A stretch of 64,000 bases of DNA. Origin: JBLHZY01 sp047631555. Lineage in GTDB: Bacteria; Pseudomonadota; Alphaproteobacteria; Rhodobacterales; Rhodobacteraceae. The stretch is taken from positions 496,001-560,000 of the forward strand of contig JBLHZY010000001.1 of assembly GCA_047631555.1 (NCBI GenBank). The letters are read 5' to 3'. Of this stretch, positions 8,329 to 17,129 are shown piece after piece (the first letter of the stretch is position 1; every line of letters starts with the position of its first letter). A model generated the notes under the pieces. That model was not told where the DNA came from. It ran no database searches and saw only the letters and a list, made by a program, of their open reading frames with translations. The translations under genes were made by a program, and so were the position numbers.

Positions 8329-9402
8329 ATGCAAAACCCATCCGTTTCCATCAAACATCTCGATCTGGCTTTTGGCGCTGTGAAGGTGCTCAAAGACCTC
8401 AACCTTGATATCGGCCAAGGCGAATTCCTTGTGCTGCTCGGGGCCTCTGGCTGCGGGAAATCGACGCTGCTCAACTGTATCGCCGGGCTTCTTGATGTCA
8501 GTGGCGGCCAGATCCATATCAACGGCGAAAATGTCACTTGGGCCGAGCCAAGCAAACGCGGCATTGGCATGGTGTTTCAGTCCTATGCGCTCTATCCGCA
8601 GATGAGCGTCGAGGGGAACCTTTCCTTTGGCCTCAAAAACGCCCGCGTCCCAAAGCCAGAGATCGCCAAACGGGTCGCGCGCGCCGCTGAAATTCTGCAA
8701 ATCGAACCGTTGCTCAAGCGCAAACCCGGCGCGCTTTCCGGCGGCCAGCGTCAACGGGTCGCCATTGGCCGCGCGCTTGTGCGCGATGTCGATGTCTTCC
8801 TCTTTGACGAGCCGCTTTCCAACCTTGATGCCAAGCTGCGCGCCGATCTGCGGGTTGAGCTCAAACAGCTGCACCAACGGCTGAAAAACACGATGATCTA
8901 TGTGACCCACGATCAGGTCGAGGCGATGACCCTCGCGGACCGGATCGCGATCATGAAAGGCGGCTTGATCCAGCAACTCGATACGCCGGCCGCGATCTAC
9001 AACACGCCAGTCAACAAGTATGTGGCTGATTTCATTGGCTCTCCTGCGATGAACTTCCTTGAAGGCGCCGTCTCGGGCGATGATTTCATCGCGGGCGATC
9101 TGCGCATTCCGCTCAAAGGCTATGGCTTTGGTCCCGGCGGCGCGGTGGATGGCAACGCTTGGTTTGGCATTCGCCCCGAACATATCGTGGTCGATGGCAA
9201 AGCGCCCTTTACCACCACGGGGAAGGTCGAAATTGTTGAGCCTATGGGCTCGGATACGCTTGTTTGGACGCGGGTTGGCGGCGTGCCGTTTCGAGTCCGG
9301 ATGGACGGGCAGGCGAGCGTTTCGGTGGGCGATGATATGAAGATCGGCTTTGATCCGGCGCGCGCCTCGATGTTTGATAAAGCCACTGAGTTGCGGCTTT
9401 AA
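8329..9402 (+). CDS. Carbohydrate ABC transporter ATPase (MalK/UgpC family)
   Basis: A 357-residue nucleotide-binding subunit. Walker A is GASGCGKST (38-46), the Q-loop region is VFQSYALYP, the signature is LSGGQRQR, Walker B is VFLFDEP, the D-loop is SNLDAKLR and the switch is YVTHDQ. A C-terminal TOBE-like domain (from about residue 240; FGIRPEHI) is present as in MalK/UgpC. It energises the importer and, like other MalK proteins, might exchange or be shared between CUT1 systems. It starts four bases after the second permease. Confidence 0.95.
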   Translation: MQNPSVSIKHLDLAFGAVKVLKDLNLDIGQGEFLVLLGASGCGKSTLLNCIAGLLDVSGGQIHINGENVTWAEPSKRGIGMVFQSYALYPQMSVEGNLSFGLKNARVPKPEIAKRVARAAEILQIEPLLKRKPGALSGGQRQRVAIGRALVRDVDVFLFDEPLSNLDAKLRADLRVELKQLHQRLKNTMIYVTHDQVEAMTLADRIAIMKGGLIQQLDTPAAIYNTPVNKYVADFIGSPAMNFLEGAVSGDDFIAGDLRIPLKGYGFGPGGAVDGNAWFGIRPEHIVVDGKAPFTTTGKVEIVEPMGSDTLVWTRVGGVPFRVRMDGQASVSVGDDMKIGFDPARASMFDKATELRL

Positions 9403-9412
9403 ACGGAGCAAA

Positions 9413-11803
9413 ATGGTGATGCATCTTAGCGAAAATTGGCAGCTTAGCGATACGCAGGGCGAATATGCTCTGGGTGTTGCGCTGCCCTTTGATGCGATAT
9501 CAGCCCTTCATGAGGCGGGCGAGATTGCCGATCCTTATTGGGGCCGCAACGAGTATGATCTGCGCTGGATTGCTGAGCGCGATTGGAGCGCGACTTGCGC
9601 CTTTGAGCTGGACGATCTTGAGAGCGAGCTGATCCTAAGCGGGCTTGATGGGATCGTTGAAATCTGGCTCAACGGCGCGTTTTTGCTGCGGGCGGACAAT
9701 GCGTTTCGCACATGGCGCGCGGATTTGAGCGGGGCCGTTTTGGGGCGCAATACGCTTGAGCTGCGGTTCCTATCTCTGGTGCGCGAGGGCGCGCGGCTTC
9801 AGGCGGAGCAGCCTTTTGTTGTGCCCTATCACAAGGGCAATTCGCCCATTCCAAACGGCAATATGTTGCGCAAACAGCAATGCGATTTTGGCTGGGATTG
9901 GAACATCGCGCTGGCACCATTTGGGGTGAGCGGGGGAGTGAGTATTTGTGCCAAGAAAAAGCCCGAGCTTGAGGCACTTCATATAGAGCAGGATCACTCT
10001 GCAACGGGGCAAGTGCGACTTGAATTAACGGCGCGGGTTAAGGGCGAACTGAACGCGCTGCGCTTTGAGATATGCGGTGTCGCGGCTGAGGCGCAGGTGA
10101 TGGGCGGCGTGGCAAAGGCCGAGATTTTGCTGATGGGCGCGCCGCTTTGGTGGCCTGCGGGGCAGGGCGATCAGGCGTTGCACGAGCTGGTCATTTCGGG
10201 CGATGCATTTGAGGCGCGCAGGCGCATTGGGTTGCGGGCGATTGATTTGCTCAATGAGCCGGACGATGCAGGCGTTGGCTTTAAGTTTTGCGTCAACGGG
10301 CGCGATTTCTTTGCCAAGGGCGCGAATTGGATCCCGGCGGATGCGCTGCACGGGCGGATTTCACCCGATGAGGTGCGTGAATTGCTCGTCTCTGCGGTTG
10401 ATGCCCATATGAACATGATCCGGGTCTGGGGCGGCGGGCGCTATGAGCCGGACTGGTTTTATGATCTGTGCGATGAGCTTGGCTTGATGGTCTGGCAGGA
10501 CTTTATGTTTGCCTGCAATCTCTATCCAAGTGACGATGGATATTTGATCAACGTCGCCGCAGAAGTTACTGAAAATGTTGAACGTTTGCAGCATCACGCT
10601 TCTATCGCGCTTTGGTGTGGCGATAATGAATTGGTCGGCGCGCTTAACTGGTATGAGGAAAGCCGCGCGGATCGCGATCGCTATTTGGTCGCTTATGACC
10701 GGCTCAATCGCTGCATTGAAACGGCCCTGCGCGCGGCTGATCCGGGCGCGAATTGGTGGCCCTCAAGCCCGAGCCCCGGACCACTTAGCTTTGGCGACGC
10801 TTGGCATGACGATAGCGCGGGCGATATGCATTTTTGGAGCGTTTGGCATGAGGGGCGCGATTTTGAGCATTACCGGGATGTAAGCCCGCGGTTCTGTTCG
10901 GAATTTGGCTTTCAAAGCTACCCGTCTATGAGCGTCATTCGCCAATTTGCCGAGCCGAAAGACTTTAACATTGCCGCGCCCGTTTTGGAGAGCCATCAGA
11001 AAAATGCAGGCGGAAATGCGCGGATTGCCGAGACGATGTTTCGCTATTTTCGCTTCCCTGTGGATTTCGAAAACTTCGTTTATCTGAGCCAAGTTCAGCA
11101 AGGCCTCGCGATCAAAACCGCCGTCAGCCATTGGCGCGGTTTGCGGCCCCATTGCATGGGCGCGCTGATCTGGCAGCTCAATGATACTTGGCCCTGCGCA
11201 AGCTGGTCGAGCCTAGATTACGGCGGCAATTGGAAGCTACTGCATCATATGGCGAAGGGCTTTTTTCAGCCGGTTCTGGTAAGCGTGCGCCCCGAGTATG
11301 GCGCGCTTATTTTTAGCGGTATCAATGACTTGCCGGGTGATATTGATCTTATACTTAACGTCAATTGCTTTTCACCAGACGGTACGATGCGCCACCTGGC
11401 CGAGGCAGAGCTGACCATTGGCGACGAGGCGCGCGAAATCTTGCGCATTCCTGAGGGCGTGGTGCGCGCGGGCGAACTGGTCGCCTTTACCTGGAAGGCC
11501 AGCGACGGGACGGTTTCGGGCGATGTTTTTGCGCCCAAACCGTGGAAGTCCTATGATCTGCAAGCGCCCATTATCCGCCATTCTGTAGACTGGGACGAGA
11601 GCGGCGCAACCATCACATTAAGCTGCGAAGCGCCAGCATTCTACGTCTCGCTAGAGGCCGATCAACCCGGGCGCTTTAGCCAAAATGCCTTTGCGCTTTT
11701 TCCCGGGAGCGACGCCAAAATTCGCTTTACCCCGCAAGAGGGAACAGGCGCAAATTTCACCATCCGCGATCTGCATTCTGCAACTTACGGAGCCGCGCCA
11801 TGA
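9413..11803 (+). CDS. GH2 beta-mannosidase, intracellular
   Basis: A 796-residue glycoside hydrolase family 2 enzyme of the beta-mannosidase type, releasing mannose from the non-reducing end of beta-mannosides. An N-terminal sugar-binding jelly roll (GLDGIVEIWLNGAFL) and an immunoglobulin-like domain precede the TIM barrel (KGANWIPADA, RVWGGGRYEPDWFYDLCDE). The acid/base is Glu406 in WCGDNE and the nucleophile Glu497 in SEFGFQSYPS; GDMHFWSVWHEG is also typical of beta-mannosidases. There is no signal peptide, so it acts in the cytoplasm on imported oligosaccharides. The ATG at 9413 follows CGGAG. It overlaps the isomerase gene by four bases (ATGA). Confidence 0.93.
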   Translation: MVMHLSENWQLSDTQGEYALGVALPFDAISALHEAGEIADPYWGRNEYDLRWIAERDWSATCAFELDDLESELILSGLDGIVEIWLNGAFLLRADNAFRTWRADLSGAVLGRNTLELRFLSLVREGARLQAEQPFVVPYHKGNSPIPNGNMLRKQQCDFGWDWNIALAPFGVSGGVSICAKKKPELEALHIEQDHSATGQVRLELTARVKGELNALRFEICGVAAEAQVMGGVAKAEILLMGAPLWWPAGQGDQALHELVISGDAFEARRRIGLRAIDLLNEPDDAGVGFKFCVNGRDFFAKGANWIPADALHGRISPDEVRELLVSAVDAHMNMIRVWGGGRYEPDWFYDLCDELGLMVWQDFMFACNLYPSDDGYLINVAAEVTENVERLQHHASIALWCGDNELVGALNWYEESRADRDRYLVAYDRLNRCIETALRAADPGANWWPSSPSPGPLSFGDAWHDDSAGDMHFWSVWHEGRDFEHYRDVSPRFCSEFGFQSYPSMSVIRQFAEPKDFNIAAPVLESHQKNAGGNARIAETMFRYFRFPVDFENFVYLSQVQQGLAIKTAVSHWRGLRPHCMGALIWQLNDTWPCASWSSLDYGGNWKLLHHMAKGFFQPVLVSVRPEYGALIFSGINDLPGDIDLILNVNCFSPDGTMRHLAEAELTIGDEAREILRIPEGVVRAGELVAFTWKASDGTVSGDVFAPKPWKSYDLQAPIIRHSVDWDESGATITLSCEAPAFYVSLEADQPGRFSQNAFALFPGSDAKIRFTPQEGTGANFTIRDLHSATYGAAP

Positions 11804-12489
11804 ACCGCTCAGAGATCAACGAAATCATCGCCGCGAGCGATCAATTCATCCGCAGCCATGGCTATATCCTGCCGCCCTTTGCCTATTGGACGCCCGAGGA
11901 AATGCGCGCGCGCGTCTTTGATGACAGCGCGATGATCCGCGATCATATGCTTGGCTGGGATATCACCGATTACGGGCAAGGCAAATTCGCCGATCTGGGG
12001 CTGTTTTTGTTCACCGTGCGCAACGGATCAGACGCGAATGTTAAGGCCGGGATGGGCATGCTTTACGCCGAGAAAATCATGATTTCAGGGCAAGATCAGA
12101 TCAGCCCGATGCACCGCCATAGCCTCAAGACCGAGGACATCATCAATAAGGGGGGCGGGACGCTTGTTTTGGAGTTGTTCAAGGCGAGCAGCGACGGCTC
12201 AATCGATCAGGAAGCGGATGTTGTGGTGCGCACCGACGGCAGCCTGCGCCGCCTGCACGCCGGGGATCGTTTGCGCCTTGAGCCGGGCGAAAGCGTCACG
12301 CTCGAGCCCGATTGCTGGCATGCGTTTTGGGGCGAGGGGGCGCGGGTTTTGATCGGCGAGGTGTCCAACGTCAATGATGATCGCACCGACAATATTTTTC
12401 GCGAGCCCATCGGCCGCTTTTCAAAGATTACCGAGGATACGGCCCCGCGCCATCTCCTTGTTTCCGACTATGATACTTGGCTCAAATGA
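11800..12489 (+). CDS. D-lyxose/D-mannose isomerase (cupin-type)
   Basis: A 229-residue cupin of the D-lyxose ketol-isomerase family, whose members convert D-lyxose to D-xylulose and D-mannose to D-fructose. The metal ligands are His105 and His107 in MHRHSLKTEDI, Glu112 and His174 in CWHAFWG, matching the Mn-binding cupin pattern. Full length for the family. It starts within the stop of the beta-mannosidase gene, which strongly suggests that its physiological substrate here is mannose set free by that enzyme, giving fructose for central metabolism. Confidence 0.88.
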   Translation: MNRSEINEIIAASDQFIRSHGYILPPFAYWTPEEMRARVFDDSAMIRDHMLGWDITDYGQGKFADLGLFLFTVRNGSDANVKAGMGMLYAEKIMISGQDQISPMHRHSLKTEDIINKGGGTLVLELFKASSDGSIDQEADVVVRTDGSLRRLHAGDRLRLEPGESVTLEPDCWHAFWGEGARVLIGEVSNVNDDRTDNIFREPIGRFSKITEDTAPRHLLVSDYDTWLK

Positions 12490-12510
12490 GCCCCTTAAGG
12501 ATATGAAACC

Positions 12511-13266
12511 ATGACAAAATTCTCCTATCAGCTCTATTCTTCGCGCAATTTTGGCCCGCTTGACGCGACGCTTGAGATGCTGGGCAAGGATGGATATGCC
12601 CAAGTTGAGGGCTACGGCGCGCTCTATGCTGAGCTTGATGCGCTTGAGGCGCTGAAGGCCTCGCTCAAGGCAAATAATCTGCATATGGCGACCGGACATT
12701 TCAGCCTAGATATGGTCGAAAACGATCCGCAGCGGGTTTTGGATATCGCCAAGGAACTCGACATCGAAGCGGTCTATGTGCCCTTTGTGATGCCCGATGA
12801 TCGCCCCACCGATAGCGCGGGCTGGAAAGCCTTTGGCGCGCGGCTTCAAGCGGCGGGCGCTCCGCTGCGCGCGGCGGGCCTGCGCTTTGGCTGGCACAAC
12901 CACGATTTTGAGTTTGCCGCGACCCCCCAGGGCGATATTCCGCTCGATCTGATCCTAGAGGGCGGCCCCGATCTTGAGCTTGAGCTCGATATTGCATGGG
13001 TGCAGCGCGGCGGGGCTGATCCGCTGGCCTATATCGCCAAATACGCCGATCGCATCTCGGCCGCGCATGTCAAAGACATCGCCGCACCGGGCGAAAATGC
13101 TGATGAAGATGGCTGGGCCGATGTGGGCCACGGTGTGATGGATTGGGCGGCATTGATGGGCGCATTGGAGCAGACGGGCGCGAAATATTTCGTCATGGAG
13201 CATGACAACCCTTCCGACGATACCCGTTTCTCGCGGCGTGCAATCGCCTCCGTTCGATCTTTCTAA
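12511..13266 (+). CDS. Sugar phosphate isomerase/epimerase-like TIM-barrel protein (copy B)
   Basis: A 251-residue xylose-isomerase-like TIM barrel, shorter than the copy at 2625-3680. Metal-site segments are FGWHNHDFEF, LELDIAWVQ, AAHVKD and KYFVMEHDNP. Members include epimerases, dehydratases and 3-keto-glycoside-acting enzymes; the reaction here cannot be fixed from sequence. It lies 21 bases after the mannose isomerase gene with AAGGA upstream, and 12 bases before a Gfo/Idh/MocA gene. This repeats the isomerase/dehydrogenase pairing found on the other side of the locus. Confidence 0.82.
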   Translation: MTKFSYQLYSSRNFGPLDATLEMLGKDGYAQVEGYGALYAELDALEALKASLKANNLHMATGHFSLDMVENDPQRVLDIAKELDIEAVYVPFVMPDDRPTDSAGWKAFGARLQAAGAPLRAAGLRFGWHNHDFEFAATPQGDIPLDLILEGGPDLELELDIAWVQRGGADPLAYIAKYADRISAAHVKDIAAPGENADEDGWADVGHGVMDWAALMGALEQTGAKYFVMEHDNPSDDTRFSRRAIASVRSF

Positions 13267-13278
13267 GGAATTGAAATA

Positions 13279-14409
13279 ATGAAAAAATTAGGCATTGGCA
13301 TCATCGGTTGCGGCAATATCTCGGCCGCCTATTTGAAGCTGTCCCCGCTGTTCAAAGCGTTAGAGATGCGCGCTGTTGCTGATATGAATATGGAGGCCGC
13401 TGAGGCGCGCGCGAAGGAGTTTGGCGTGCGCGCGGAAACGGTCGAGGGCTTGCTCGCCGCGGATGACATCTCGCTCGTTCTGAACCTGACCATACCGGAC
13501 GCGCATTTTGCCGTGACCAAGCAGATTTTGGAGGCCGGCAAGCACGCCTATAGCGAAAAGCCGATGGTTTTGAGCTTGGAAGAAGGCGAGACCCTGCGCG
13601 AGATCGCGGCGGCCAAAGGGCTGCGCGTCGGCTCTGCGCCCGATACATGGATGGGCGGCGCGCACCAGGCGGCGCGGGCGATAATTGACAGCGGCGAGAT
13701 TGGCGAGATCACCTCGGGCACGGCCCATGTGATGAGCGCAGGCATGGAGATGTGGCACCCAAATCCCGATTTCTTCTTTCTGCCCGGCGGCGGCCCGATG
13801 CTCGATCTTGGGCCCTATTATGTCACCAACCTTGTGCAACTTTTGGGGCCGGTCAAACGCCTTGCAGCGCTAACATCCTCGGCCTCGCCAACCCGCACCA
13901 TCACCTCAGAGCCGCGCAACGGCGAAAAAATCCCGGTCAAAACTCCGACCAATATTCACGCATTGTTGGAGTTTGTTTCCGGCGCGACAATCACCCTCTC
14001 GACCTCTTGGGATGTCTTCTCGCATCGCCATGCAAATATGGAGCTCTACGGCACCAAAGGCTCGATTTATGTCCCCGATCCGAACTTCTTTGGCGGCAAG
14101 GTTGAGACCGCAGGCAAAGACGGCGTGATTTCTGAGCTGGCCCAGCCAGAGCATCCATTTGGCGTACCAAATCAAGATCATAAGCAAGGGATGGTCGCGA
14201 ATTATCGCACCGCTGGTCTTGCTGATATGGCCCAAGCCATCGTTGAGGGTCGCCCGCATCGCTGCTCGCTTGAATTGGCTTTGCACGTGGTCGAAGTGAT
14301 GACATCCGCGCTTAAATCCGGCGAAGAGGGGCGGTTTATCGAGATGCAGACCTCTTGCGCACGCCCCGCAGCCGTCACGCCTGATGAGGCCGCCAAACTG
14401 CTTGGTTAA
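13279..14409 (+). CDS. Gfo/Idh/MocA-family sugar dehydrogenase (copy B)
   Basis: A 376-residue NAD(P)-dependent oxidoreductase. The Rossmann motif is GIGIIGCGNISAAYL (residues 5-19), the family motif is YSEKPMVL, and the substrate-domain signature is GGGPMLDLGPYYVTNL. It is the partner of the isomerase-like protein encoded immediately upstream. Such pairs are found in pathways that oxidise a sugar at C3 and then cleave or epimerise it. The real substrate (mannoside, xyloside or an acid) is unknown. A stable stem-loop without a T-run follows at 14417-14446. Confidence 0.85.
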   Translation: MKKLGIGIIGCGNISAAYLKLSPLFKALEMRAVADMNMEAAEARAKEFGVRAETVEGLLAADDISLVLNLTIPDAHFAVTKQILEAGKHAYSEKPMVLSLEEGETLREIAAAKGLRVGSAPDTWMGGAHQAARAIIDSGEIGEITSGTAHVMSAGMEMWHPNPDFFFLPGGGPMLDLGPYYVTNLVQLLGPVKRLAALTSSASPTRTITSEPRNGEKIPVKTPTNIHALLEFVSGATITLSTSWDVFSHRHANMELYGTKGSIYVPDPNFFGGKVETAGKDGVISELAQPEHPFGVPNQDHKQGMVANYRTAGLADMAQAIVEGRPHRCSLELALHVVEVMTSALKSGEEGRFIEMQTSCARPAAVTPDEAAKLLG

Positions 14410-14416
14410 ATCAATC

Positions 14417-14446
14417 GCGCGCCCGAAACTTCGCTTTCAGGCGCGC
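14417..14446 (+). other. Intercistronic stem-loop after Gfo copy B
   Basis: GCGCGCC (14417-14423) pairs with GGCGCGC (14440-14446), and the inner GAAA/TTTC extends the stem. No T-run follows on either strand, so partial attenuation or message protection is more likely than termination. Confidence 0.5.
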
Positions 14447-14469
14447 CAAAACACCCCCGGAGATGCCCT

Positions 14470-15531
14470 ATGTCCTATGTGCCCGCCAGCGATCGCTATC
14501 AAAAAATGGTTTACCGGCGCTGCGGCGCATCGGGGCTGAAACTCCCGGCGATCTCGCTCGGGCTGTGGCATAATTTCGGCCATGATACGCCGCATGAGAC
14601 CAAACGCGCGATCTGTCAGACGGCCTTTGACAATGGCATCACCCATTTCGATCTGGCCAATAATTACGGCCCCCCTGCGGGCAGCGCCGAGGAGGCTTTT
14701 GGCGAGATCTTGCGCACGGATTTTGCCGGCTACCGCGACGAGCTGATCATCAGTTCCAAGGCCGGTTACGAGATGTGGGATGGGCCATATGGCGAATGGG
14801 GCAGCCGCAAATATCTGATTTCCTCTTGTGATCAATCGCTCAAACGGCTCGGGCTGGACTATGTCGATATCTTCTATTCGCATCGCTTCGATCCCGACAC
14901 GCCGCTTGAGGAAACCATGGGCGCGCTCGATCAAATCGTGCGCTCGGGCAAGGCGCTTTACGCTGGCATTTCGAGCTATAATTCTGAGCGTACCCGCGAG
15001 GCCGCCGCCATTCTGCGCGACCTTGGAACGCCCTGTTTGATCCACCAGCCCAGCTACAATATGCTCAATCGCTGGGTCGAGCGCGACGGCCTCAAAGAGA
15101 CGCTGAGCGATCTTGGCATTGGCTCGATTGCCTTTACCCCGCTGGCGCAAGGCATGCTGACGGGCAAGTATCTTGGCGGTATTCCCGAGGGCTCGCGCGC
15201 GACCCAAGGCAAGAGCCTGCAGCCCGAAATGATCTCACCGCGGGCGGTTGAAAACCTCAACAAGCTCAATGAGATCGCTCAAAAGCGCGGCCAGACTTTG
15301 GCGCAGATGGCCATCGCTTGGGTGCTGCGCAACGGGGGCATTACGACTGCGTTGATCGGGGCCTCAAAGCCAAGCCAGGTGCTTGATTGCGTAGGGGCCG
15401 TTTCCAACCTTGAGTTTAGCGCAGAAGAGCTCGCCTTGATCGATGAATATGCCGATGAGGAAAAGATCAATCTTTGGGCGCAAAGCTCGGAGCAAACGCA
15501 GGGCGCGGCCCAACGAAAGCCAAAGAAATGA
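14470..15531 (+). CDS. Aldo/keto reductase, L-glyceraldehyde 3-phosphate reductase type
   Basis: A 353-residue NADPH-dependent aldo/keto reductase of the YghZ/Kv-beta-like group. The catalytic tetrad is visible as Asp61 and Tyr66 (FDLANNYG), Lys97 (SSKAGY) and His138 (YSHRFD). Relatives detoxify L-glyceraldehyde 3-phosphate and methylglyoxal. In this operon it may instead reduce a sugar aldehyde or a keto intermediate made by the isomerase/Gfo pair. CCGGAG lies upstream, and the stop overlaps the GH43 start (ATGA). Confidence 0.85.
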   Translation: MSYVPASDRYQKMVYRRCGASGLKLPAISLGLWHNFGHDTPHETKRAICQTAFDNGITHFDLANNYGPPAGSAEEAFGEILRTDFAGYRDELIISSKAGYEMWDGPYGEWGSRKYLISSCDQSLKRLGLDYVDIFYSHRFDPDTPLEETMGALDQIVRSGKALYAGISSYNSERTREAAAILRDLGTPCLIHQPSYNMLNRWVERDGLKETLSDLGIGSIAFTPLAQGMLTGKYLGGIPEGSRATQGKSLQPEMISPRAVENLNKLNEIAQKRGQTLAQMAIAWVLRNGGITTALIGASKPSQVLDCVGAVSNLEFSAEELALIDEYADEEKINLWAQSSEQTQGAAQRKPKK

Positions 15532-17129
15532 TCCAAAATCCGATCCTGCCCGGCTTCAATCCTGACCCCAGTTTTTGCCGCGTCGGCAAGGATTATTACA
15601 TCGCGACCTCGACATTCGAGTGGTTCCCCGGCGTTCAAATCCATCACTCAACCGATTTGGTCAATTGGACGTTGGTTGCGCGCCCGCTTAATCGCGCCGC
15701 CCTCTTGGATATGCGCGGCAACCCGGATTCCTGCGGCATCTGGGCACCGTGTTTGAGCCATGCCGATGGCAAGTTCTGGCTGGTCTATACGGATGTCAAA
15801 CGCCTCGATGGGGCCTTCAAGGACGCGCATAATTACATCACCACTTGCGAGACGATTGATGGCGCATGGTCCGATCCGATCTATGTCAATTCCTCAGGCT
15901 TTGATCCGACCCTGTTTCACGATGCTTCGGGGCGTAAATATTTCGCCAATGTGCAGTGGAATCATCGCGGCCCCGGAACCGGCGGCAATCCCGCGCATGC
16001 CTCCTTTGATGGCATCCTGTTGCAGGAATGGTCAGAGGCGGGCGGGCTCACCGGCCCTGTGCGCAACATTTATGAGGGGACAAAGCGCGGCCTTACGGAG
16101 GCGCCGCATCTGTTTCAACGCAACGGCTACTATTACCTCACCACCGCCGAGGGCGGCACCGGCTATGATCACGCGGTGAGCATGGCGCGCAGCCGCGATA
16201 TTTGGGGGCCTTATGAGGATCACCCCGATCTGCATTTGCTCTGCGCCGCCGATGCGCCCCAAAGCCCGATCCAGCGCACCGGCCATGGCCAATATGTCGA
16301 GACTGAAAGCGGCGAGGACTATCATTCCTTCCTCATGGGCCGCCCGATTAAGGGGCCAGATGGCACGGGGCGCTTTTGCCCGTTGGGGCGCGAAACTGGG
16401 CTTGAGAAATGCATCTGGCGCGACGATTGGCTTTACCTTGAGGGCGGCGGAATGGTCGCGCGCGCGCAGGTGCCGGGGCTGAATGGCGCGGTGCCAAATC
16501 CGCCAAAAGCGCGCATTACAGAGTTTGCGCAAGGCACCTTGCCGCAAGATTTCCAATGGCTGCGCACGCCCGAGCCGGACCGCATTTTTCGCGCCGAGCC
16601 GGGCGCGCTTGTGCTCACCGGACGCGAAAGCATTGGGTCTTGGTTTGAGCAGGCGCTTGTCGCGTGCCGCCAAGAGCATCTTTCTTATGTGGCTGAAACC
16701 ACTGTCGAATTCGCGCCTGAGACCTATCAACAAGCCGCCGGATTGACGACCTATTACAACCGGCACAAGTTTCATGCGCTGCTGCTGAGTGATGCAGATG
16801 GCCCCGCGTTGAGCCTGATGTCTTGCGCAGGGGATTGGCCCGACGCAGCGCTTGAGCCCGCCGATACGCCGATCAAAATCGCGCCCGGCCCGGTCGCGCT
16901 TCGGGTCGAAGTCGATCACGCCACACAGCAGTTTTTCTATCGCCAAACCGGCGATTGGATCGCCATCGGTCCTGCGCTCGATGCCAGCGTCATTTCAGAC
17001 GAGGGCGGGCGCGGCGAGCATGGCTCCTTTACCGGGGCTTTCGTCGGCATGGTCGCTTTTGACATCACAGGGCAGGGGAAAGAGGCGCGCTTTACCCGCT
17101 TTGCCTATCTGCCCAAGGACGCAAAATGA
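15528..17129 (+). CDS. GH43 glycosidase (beta-xylosidase type), intracellular
   Basis: A 533-residue glycoside hydrolase family 43 enzyme. The five-bladed propeller starts NPILPGFNPDPS with the base Asp13. The pKa-modulating Asp126 is in SGFDPTLF, and the acid Glu191 is in GLTEAPHLF. The C-terminal part (from about residue 345) is the beta-sandwich of XynB-type beta-xylosidases (WFEQALVACRQEH, GLTTYYNRHKFHALLL). There is no signal peptide, so it acts in the cytoplasm on imported oligosaccharides, probably removing xylose or arabinose. The ATG at 15528 overlaps the preceding stop; the gene also overlaps its downstream neighbour by ATGA, so the three are translationally coupled. Confidence 0.9.
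   Translation: MIQNPILPGFNPDPSFCRVGKDYYIATSTFEWFPGVQIHHSTDLVNWTLVARPLNRAALLDMRGNPDSCGIWAPCLSHADGKFWLVYTDVKRLDGAFKDAHNYITTCETIDGAWSDPIYVNSSGFDPTLFHDASGRKYFANVQWNHRGPGTGGNPAHASFDGILLQEWSEAGGLTGPVRNIYEGTKRGLTEAPHLFQRNGYYYLTTAEGGTGYDHAVSMARSRDIWGPYEDHPDLHLLCAADAPQSPIQRTGHGQYVETESGEDYHSFLMGRPIKGPDGTGRFCPLGRETGLEKCIWRDDWLYLEGGGMVARAQVPGLNGAVPNPPKARITEFAQGTLPQDFQWLRTPEPDRIFRAEPGALVLTGRESIGSWFEQALVACRQEHLSYVAETTVEFAPETYQQAAGLTTYYNRHKFHALLLSDADGPALSLMSCAGDWPDAALEPADTPIKIAPGPVALRVEVDHATQQFFYRQTGDWIAIGPALDASVISDEGGRGEHGSFTGAFVGMVAFDITGQGKEARFTRFAYLPKDAK

Noticed and set aside
8260..9411. Long open frame (383 codons) on the minus strand opposite the ABC ATPase
   Set aside because: It is a shadow of the ATPase gene: no ribosome site, no recognisable domain, and the plus-strand frame has every ATPase motif.
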